Assembly: GCA_037043015.1 (NCBI GenBank)
Contig: CM073329.1
Coordinates: 1,256,648-1,320,647, forward strand
Length of the DNA: 64,000 bases
Direction: 5' to 3'
Source of the DNA: Bryum argenteum
Taxonomy: Eukaryota; Streptophyta; Bryopsida; Bryales; Bryaceae
The position numbers and the translations under genes were made by a program. This document shows positions 58,334 through 64,000 of the stretch, one piece after another; position 1 is the first letter of the stretch, and each line of letters starts with the position of its first letter. The notes under the pieces were generated by a model, which made no database searches, had not been told where the DNA came from, and saw only the letters and a program-made list of their open reading frames with translations.

Positions 58334-59538
58334 GATTTAACCCAATCCGGTGCCATTGCACAACCATTTGAGCTACCGTTGTAAAAGTGTCCCCCTAAAC
58401 GGACACCTAAAAAAAGAGATCGTCGCTCTGACAGGCGATTCTTCAAAAGTCACCCGCTCTGGCTGAACGGTGCATTACAACGGCGATCGAAATTGAGTCG
58501 CCCTGGATCGGGCAGCTCCGACTCTTCCTCTATCCTCTACCGTAACCAGCGGTTTACAAATTGTCGCTTCTAGTATCAACAATTTCTCAAGCAAATTGTT
58601 CAAAGCGATTCATCCTGCGACTGTGACCAGTTTGAGACCAGAGATGACCATTTTCGAGCAAAGTACGCGGAGCTACAGTGTCGCGAATGTTTCGGGCATG
58701 CCCCTCGGGCATGCTCGGGCGTTTAAGGGTTAAGATAAATACCATCGGAGGTAGTGTTTAAAATTTCAACCGTTGGATCTTTGCCATTTGTAGGATTGTA
58801 GCATTCAAAATCGATGCAAACTTTTTTTTAGCAGACATAGTCTACTTTGTGCAAAGGATAGCGTGATGCTTAATACCTCAAACATCTTGATTATATATTT
58901 TTTTATGTAAATAACTAAGTTAAGCATTACCATGCAAAATTTTAGACACTCATTTGGATTTTTGAACCTTCATGCAATTTATGTGCTAGACGAAGGTAGA
59001 AATCAAGGATTTGGTAAAACATGCACCACATTTATTGTATTTGGTTTAGGGGGGAAATGAATGGTGAGTAGGTACGTTCATGGGTTTGTGAGTTTTGAGA
59101 AAAAAGACATTCAAAAAATTCCTAAATCTTCAATTTCAGCAAATTTCGAAAGAAAAAATTGTAATATTATAGAAACTTTGGATCTAGTTCTTGTAATTTT
59201 TTGAAGGGTGCCCTTGTAGAATTGGTAAAAGTTTTGACTTGGATCACTTGGAAAACTAAATACAAAATCAGTAAAGAAAGGATTATTTTTTAAAAATCTC
59301 AAAAGAAATTTTAAAAATAAGAAGTTTTTTAATGCCCGCCCCAAAGCCGAAAACAAAAATTTGCGGTTAAAAACTCCAAAAGTGGAGTTTGACTTTGCAA
59401 CTTTTTCCACATACACCTTGTAGTATAGGGAACATCCAATAAAAATCTTGGGCAGAAATATGGATTCTAACCCCTTCATTTAGGCTGCCCGAAATAGCAC
59501 AACAACCAAATCGGAGACCTTGGTCGTTTAGGGGTTAA

Positions 59539-59946
59539 GAGGGTTCGAGACTTTTATAAAAGTTAGAGTTTTCCAACCTAACATAAAGTTGTTCAAAATG
59601 TAAAAGAGTTGTCAGCAGGTATCTATAACTCCATCGACCCTTACTGTCATTTTGGAATACGATGAATGGACAAAGAGACTCTTAGAAGGATAGAGAGGGT
59701 AAAGAAAATCAAGCAATTGATGCTCCAAACCAAGTACCACTCTTTACAAAAAATAAAGCTTTATAACAACACTTGCAAAGTGTTTTTAGAAAGCATCAAC
59801 ATACCGATGACTACAATAGTCAATATCAGTCATAATTTACAATGTGCATGCCCCTTAGGCCCATTAGACATGCATTGTCAAGTAAGAGTTGATAAAAAAG
59901 AAAATTGTGTATGTGCATACTTTGCATATTGGTGCACTTTACAGCA
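59539..59946. other. Short intergenic stretch before the SINE
   Basis: A 112-codon plus-strand frame crosses from here into the SINE and is not a gene. The segment tgcactttacagc at 59934-59946 is the left target duplication of the SINE. Confidence 0.5.
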
Positions 59947-60355
59947 GGCACCACAAGCCTTGGCTTGGTGGTTAGGGCTTAGGCCTCCAATGAGGAGGCC
60001 GTGAGTTCTATTCCCCATGCCGGCGTGGTGCTCACCACTTTAGTCCACCCAACTATCGTGGGAGGTCCTTGGACCTTGTCGTATGGGTACCTCAAAGTCC
60101 TTTGGGGGGATACTAAGTCAAGTATCTACAAGGCACTAGTAACTAGGCTAGAAACTAGCGTAGTTATAGTGTCCACCCTCGAGAGGGGGAAGTAGTATTG
60201 TTCTAATTTCCCCTTGTCTGGTGGCCATCGGGATATTAGCATTACAAACGGACACTTCATTCACGCCGGCCTGGCCATCGGGATATTAGCATTACAAACG
60301 GACACTTCATTCACGCCGGCCCCTTAGAAAGGACTGGAGTTTCTATCTATCTATC
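59947..60355 (+). repeat. tRNA-derived SINE, plus-strand copy
   Basis: The head is tRNA-like: an A-box-like tggcttggtggttagggc (about 59962-59979) and a B-box-like gtgagttctattcccc (about 60001-60016) stand at the spacing expected for an internal RNA polymerase III promoter. An unrelated body and a TATC-repeat tail (60342-60355) follow. Near-identical 13-bp words flank it: tgcactttacagc at 59934 and tgcactttatagc at 60356. A 50-bp internal segment (ggccatcgggatattagcat...) is tandemly duplicated at 60223-60320. It shares body and tail with 24357-24714. It encodes no protein, so it depends on LINE enzymes in trans. Confidence 0.87.
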
Positions 60356-60368
60356 TGCACTTTATAGC

Positions 60369-61563
60369 TACATCTCTTGACAATGTAAAGATCTCTATTT
60401 CTTGTAGGGTTTTTGCATGGTTAATGCATAATGAGAGAGATAATTTCCACATACTTCATGCTACGCCATCCACCCTTGGATATAAATTCTTAATATGTCC
60501 TCAATTTCTCAGTAGACCGATGCTCAACCGTATACAACATACACTTAGCAGCTACAGCTTAACATCTACCCTACGTGCAAAGTCAAGTACGAGAGTTGTT
60601 AGGGCAAGCATCGACTAATCAAATGCATGCTTAACATCCTCCAAAATGACAAGTGCACTCCAAGATTATGATAATGAGCGCACTGTAACGCTAGCTCAAT
60701 GCTACATAACTGAAATTAAGCAGTCATTGCAAGAGCGGTGAGTCTGATGAAGTACCAGTGAGAGAGGGAAGGGGATGAATTGTGTGTAAGTTTGATTCTT
60801 TTGTTCTACACAAATGGAATAATATATATTGCGCTGCAATCAACATTCAAGTACAATCAACGGTCGAAGTCAAGCTCGGCGCTCTCTTCATTCACGAGTA
60901 CAAAGTGGTCCTTACCGAGTACAAGCACACTTATCATCAGATGGTGTCCAAAAGTGCTCACCCAATTAAATGGCAATCGTAATTTGGAGGCAGGATTGCA
61001 GCACCGGTACACAGGGACATTCTCACTCGTGTCATTGCAAATTGAAATCACTATCTTAGTTCGTGTGGTATTTTAACCCCTCTTTGTTTATGTTTAGTGA
61101 TAGTGATATCCTCAACACTATAGTTTATCCTCAACACTTACGTAAGGTTACCTGCTCAATGATGACGCAAATTTCGGTATGGGAGATCTGTATTGGAGTT
61201 TAGTAAGTGTATAGTTTTTGTGTATAGACAAAGTATGTGGAGACAAGACTGAAGTAGAATCACTAGTTTTGATAGGTTCTCCAAATTGTTATGAAATTTT
61301 GAAGTTGGACTTACAAGTGTTTCTCAAATGGTGCCCAAAAATGACAGCCTAAAATGATTACTACAACTACATGGAGAATTGGACTTTGTATCTTATGCAC
61401 CTCTACATATGTGGTAAAGTCTCCTGAGCAATTCTTAAACTTGAGTTAGTTTTGAGGAATTCGCCTTTAAATTCTCTTAGAGCGAGTAACTTGTTTGTTT
61501 GTTTGACATGATGGCATTCTCTTTCGAAACACTATACTATACTCTCCTTCCTTCTTTCTTCAC
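60369..61563. other. AT-rich intergenic DNA
   Basis: No recognisable gene. Overlapping short frames at 60780-61076 on both strands show no known motif. Confidence 0.5.
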
Positions 61564-61567
61564 TTAA

Positions 61568-62664
61568 CCCTAAGGCTATGAGGCTTGTTTTCAACACTTC
61601 ACCCCCAAAATTCCCCTCTTTTAATGAAAGCCAAAAATTGTACTTCATATTGTATTTTGAAGGTTGTAACAGTAAGATCTAGTACCTAACTTGCACATGA
61701 TGATATACACTAAATCTCAAACTAAAATTTCTCGCCATATGTAACATCATAAAATCCAAACATTACAACCATGGGCGTGGTCATTTTGTCCGGAGCGACC
61801 AAAAGTAAATGACTAAAAATATGACTACTAGTAGTCATTAATAACCATGTTTTGATGGTTTGTATTCAAATATCATCATAAACAATTATAACATGTGATA
61901 TGTGATCACAAACTATTATAACTTAACATGACTGTAAGATGACTACAATAATCAGATTTTGAGTTATTCACTCTTAGTCATTCCCGGAAATATGACTTCA
62001 TAAATCCTTGTATGAGCTCTAATGAAATTTGCAAAAAGTGTTTGTTGCCTTCTTGTCAAATTTGAAATCACTCATTTGGAGCCTAAAAGAACCATTTTAA
62101 AGTAAATTTGAAATAAGGCGTTTCAAATTTAGGTTCCCAGGCAATGAAGTTAGGTACATGCTCATATAAGTTTTACTCCCATACAACATGTAACACCAAG
62201 AGAAATGCTTAATTTTCACATGGGAGTACGCTAAAATTCAAATACAAAGGCCTATTCTGACGGTCGAAAAGGCATGTGAAAAAGTATCATATAGAAAATC
62301 CAAATAGTGAACACATGCCTCACTACCTTCTTTACACATGATTTTTTTATTTTAAATTGAAATAAGTAAAATCTTATTTTTTAGTGAAATTTTGAAGTTC
62401 CTACGATCTAATTATTTTTGGTCATAATTTTGAGAACACATGGGGATATGCTGCAATTTTGGACACATTTCAGCATGCCCCTTACTATATTTTCAAAATT
62501 TGAGAGTAATCTTTCTTTGACTATGAGGAGTTTTGAAGCATAAGTGATTTGGAAATATGTGAGAAAGATTTTACTTTATGTGAAAGGTTTGACCTTCATA
62601 CTAGTAAATTAGAGGTTGATCAAAGTCAAACCTTTCAAGTTTTAGCCTCCTCAAACTTAAAGGG
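61568..62664 (+). mobile_element. Family D TTAA-type non-autonomous element (1.1 kb)
   Basis: TTAA at 61564-61567 precedes CCCTAAGGC, and the right end ...cttaaaggg is followed by TTAA (62665-62668). The ends are only weakly inverted copies of each other (CCCTAAG against CCCTTTAAG). Landmarks are shared in order with 42384-43114. It encodes no transposase. Confidence 0.6.
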
Positions 62665-62668
62665 TTAA

Positions 62669-64000
62669 GGTAAGGGTTGTGAAATATGTTCAACGCGGAA
62701 AGTTATCCCCTACTGTAAAGGAACATTTTAGGGCAAAAAGGCAATATCCAATGTACCACTCGATGGTTGCACATTTTACCAAACTTCTACTATTACAACT
62801 CCACAATTTATAACTATGTATCATGAGATAAAAGAGTACATCTAGAACCAACAAAGTTTGGTACTCATTGATAACCTGTACATGCCCAAGAAACCCAAAA
62901 CGGGTTAATTCTTAGTGTATTTTGATAAGCTTGGGCCTTCAGAGTGATTAATCAATGTATCCAATTAGAAGGAGAATATCTAGTGATAATGTATTTGGTA
63001 ATCCACTAAGTAATGCATTTGGTAGTGATGGAAAACCACTGAGTAATGCATTTGGTAGTGATGCATTTGGGAGATGTTGCTGCATAGTGACCTTCACTTA
63101 GTTTTACATTGATTAATTAATATTGGGCCTATCCTGCCACATGGACGCCATGAGTGCACTTAATATTAAAATTTTATTCTTCGAGTATAGCCCCTAGCCC
63201 TCTTGTACTCTCTCAGTAGGAGGAAGCAGCTACAAACGATATGGGGTACATCCGCTCCCCCAAGGCCCCCTGCCCACAAGACCCCTCCAGTTGGACCCCT
63301 CGCATGCCCCTTCTTCTCCGCATTTTTAGGCATGCTTCACGGCCCCCATTCCAAGGGCATTAATGAGATTTTGGGAGATAGTGATGTATTATTTAGTAGT
63401 GTAGCATTATTTGGTAATGAAGGTTATGTGAGGACACCACTAAAAGATAGTAGAATAAAAATGTGGATTTTAGGTTTCTGAATTCCAAATAAATTGTTAG
63501 GGTTTTGAGGGAGTGCAAGATCAGTTCAATGAAGACTTCGCTAAGACTTCGTTCAAATATCCAGAGCTAAGATATGTAGGAGCAGGACATGTAGCGTGCT
63601 GATGAAAAAAAATCCGTGTCCACTTGAAGTTATGTACAATGGACACAACCCAACAGGCACTAGATTTTGAGGAAATCATGTGCTTCCTTTCACAATAAAT
63701 GGGAAAATGACTGAGATTTACTAATAGAGGTAAGAAACTGCAACAGCTGGAAAGCTCATGCCACATTTCTGGCTTTCTTCTTGCCGAGTAATACAATGCA
63801 GCGTTGGGATTCAACCACAGAATTATGTTCACCTTGCGAATGACAGCATATTATTGAGCAACTGAGGGCCCCACAGCCACTCAATGCTCATACACTGTTC
63901 TCATGATGGGAATACTGAAGGTGGAACATAAACTCTCATCGGTTATTTACATATGTATATACTTCAGCGACTAGATGGTGTTTTCAGAATATATCCACAA
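62669..64000. other. Intergenic DNA with a short tandem repeat
   Basis: At 62989-63075 a unit like gtaatgcatttggtagtgat recurs three to four times with variations. A GC-rich patch lies at 63190-63350 without a supported gene. Nothing else is recognised to the window end. Confidence 0.5.

Larger units (their letters stand above)
53994..58729 (-). mobile_element. piggyBac-superfamily transposon (4736 bp) with TTAA duplications
   Basis: The left end CCCTTAAACGCCC and right end GGGCGTTTAAGGG are exact 13-bp inverses, flanked by TTAA at 53990-53993 and 58730-58733. The target TTAA belongs to the surrounding family C element. The right end also carries a triple subterminal word (c)gggcatgc (58692-58716). 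Inside, on the minus strand, lies a decayed piggyBac transposase. Its termini differ from those of the local non-coding TTAA elements at only one or two positions, so it is a plausible source of the enzyme that moved them. Confidence 0.9.
53864..59534. mobile_element. Family C TTAA element split by a piggyBac insertion
   Basis: Outer ends CCCCTAAACGACCA (53864-53877) and TGGTCGTTTAGGGG (59521-59534) are exact inverses, flanked by TTAA at 53860-53863 and 59535-59538. The element's own sequence is only 53864-53989 plus 58734-59534 (about 0.93 kb with the shared TTAA). The interior 53994-58729 is a separate piggyBac element. The right part shares landmarks with 2690-3110 and 32900-33190. It has no transposase of its own. 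Confidence 0.85.

Noticed and set aside
59947..60016. True tRNA gene
   Set aside because: Only A- and B-box-like words are present, the cloverleaf cannot be completed, and the segment is continuous with a SINE body, tail and flanking duplication.
59666..60195. Plus-strand frames of 64-112 codons crossing the SINE
   Set aside because: They run across the boundary between unique DNA and the SINE, so they cannot be an old conserved gene.

Overview
The window is nuclear DNA of a land plant, most likely a bryophyte or other early-diverging lineage. The five protein genes all have plant-type architecture: short GT-AG introns, plastid or mitochondrial presequences, a xyloglucan-type GT47 glycosyltransferase, a plastid S1 RNA-binding protein and a TTTAGGG telomere-like repeat. 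A plastid-targeted fungal-type ISN1 and the compact introns argue against a typical flowering plant, but the species cannot be named from sequence alone. Gene islands are separated by long AT-rich stretches made largely of decayed DNA transposons.

Genes in order. (1) ISN1, + strand, 11811-13424, intronless and GC-rich: IMP-specific 5'-nucleotidase with a predicted plastid transit peptide. (2) An MRS2/CorA-type Mg2+ channel, + strand, 17774-22021: I assembled 17 exons that join in frame to 529 aa. It has a GMN motif and, unexpectedly, a C-terminal EF-hand. (3) RRP1/Nop52, + strand, 26905-30379, 3 exons, 708 aa: nucleolar ribosome biogenesis factor. (4) A MUR3-like GT47 exostosin, - strand, 38525-35351, 2 exons, 968 aa, with a long stem carrying about ten N-glycosylation sequons in a 30-nt periodic repeat. 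(5) A plastid S1-domain RNA-binding protein of the Arabidopsis At1g12800 (SDP) type, - strand, 53085-44654, 15 exons, 999 aa. The genes are unrelated housekeeping functions and do not form a pathway.

Mobile DNA dominates the rest. A 4.7 kb piggyBac-type element (53994-58729) has perfect 13-bp terminal inverted repeats, TTAA target duplications and a decayed DDD transposase. It sits inside a second TTAA-flanked element (53864-59534). Several 0.5-1.1 kb non-coding elements share almost the same termini (C-C-C-C-T-A-A-A-C-G-n-C-C next to TTAA) and fall into at least three sequence families scattered across the window. They look like piggyBac-driven MITEs. Also present are a Tc1-like element with a dead transposase and palindromic double ends (15033-16623), a 935-bp element that is mostly two 305-bp inverted arms (5187-6121), a MULE-like MITE (32573-32842) and a tRNA-derived SINE in two copies (59947-60355 and 24357-24714). 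Tandem repeats lie 3' of ISN1, in an SDP intron, upstream of SDP and in several intergenic places.

Exon models were joined by eye from splice consensus, reading-frame phase and protein-family continuity. No alignment or search was run.
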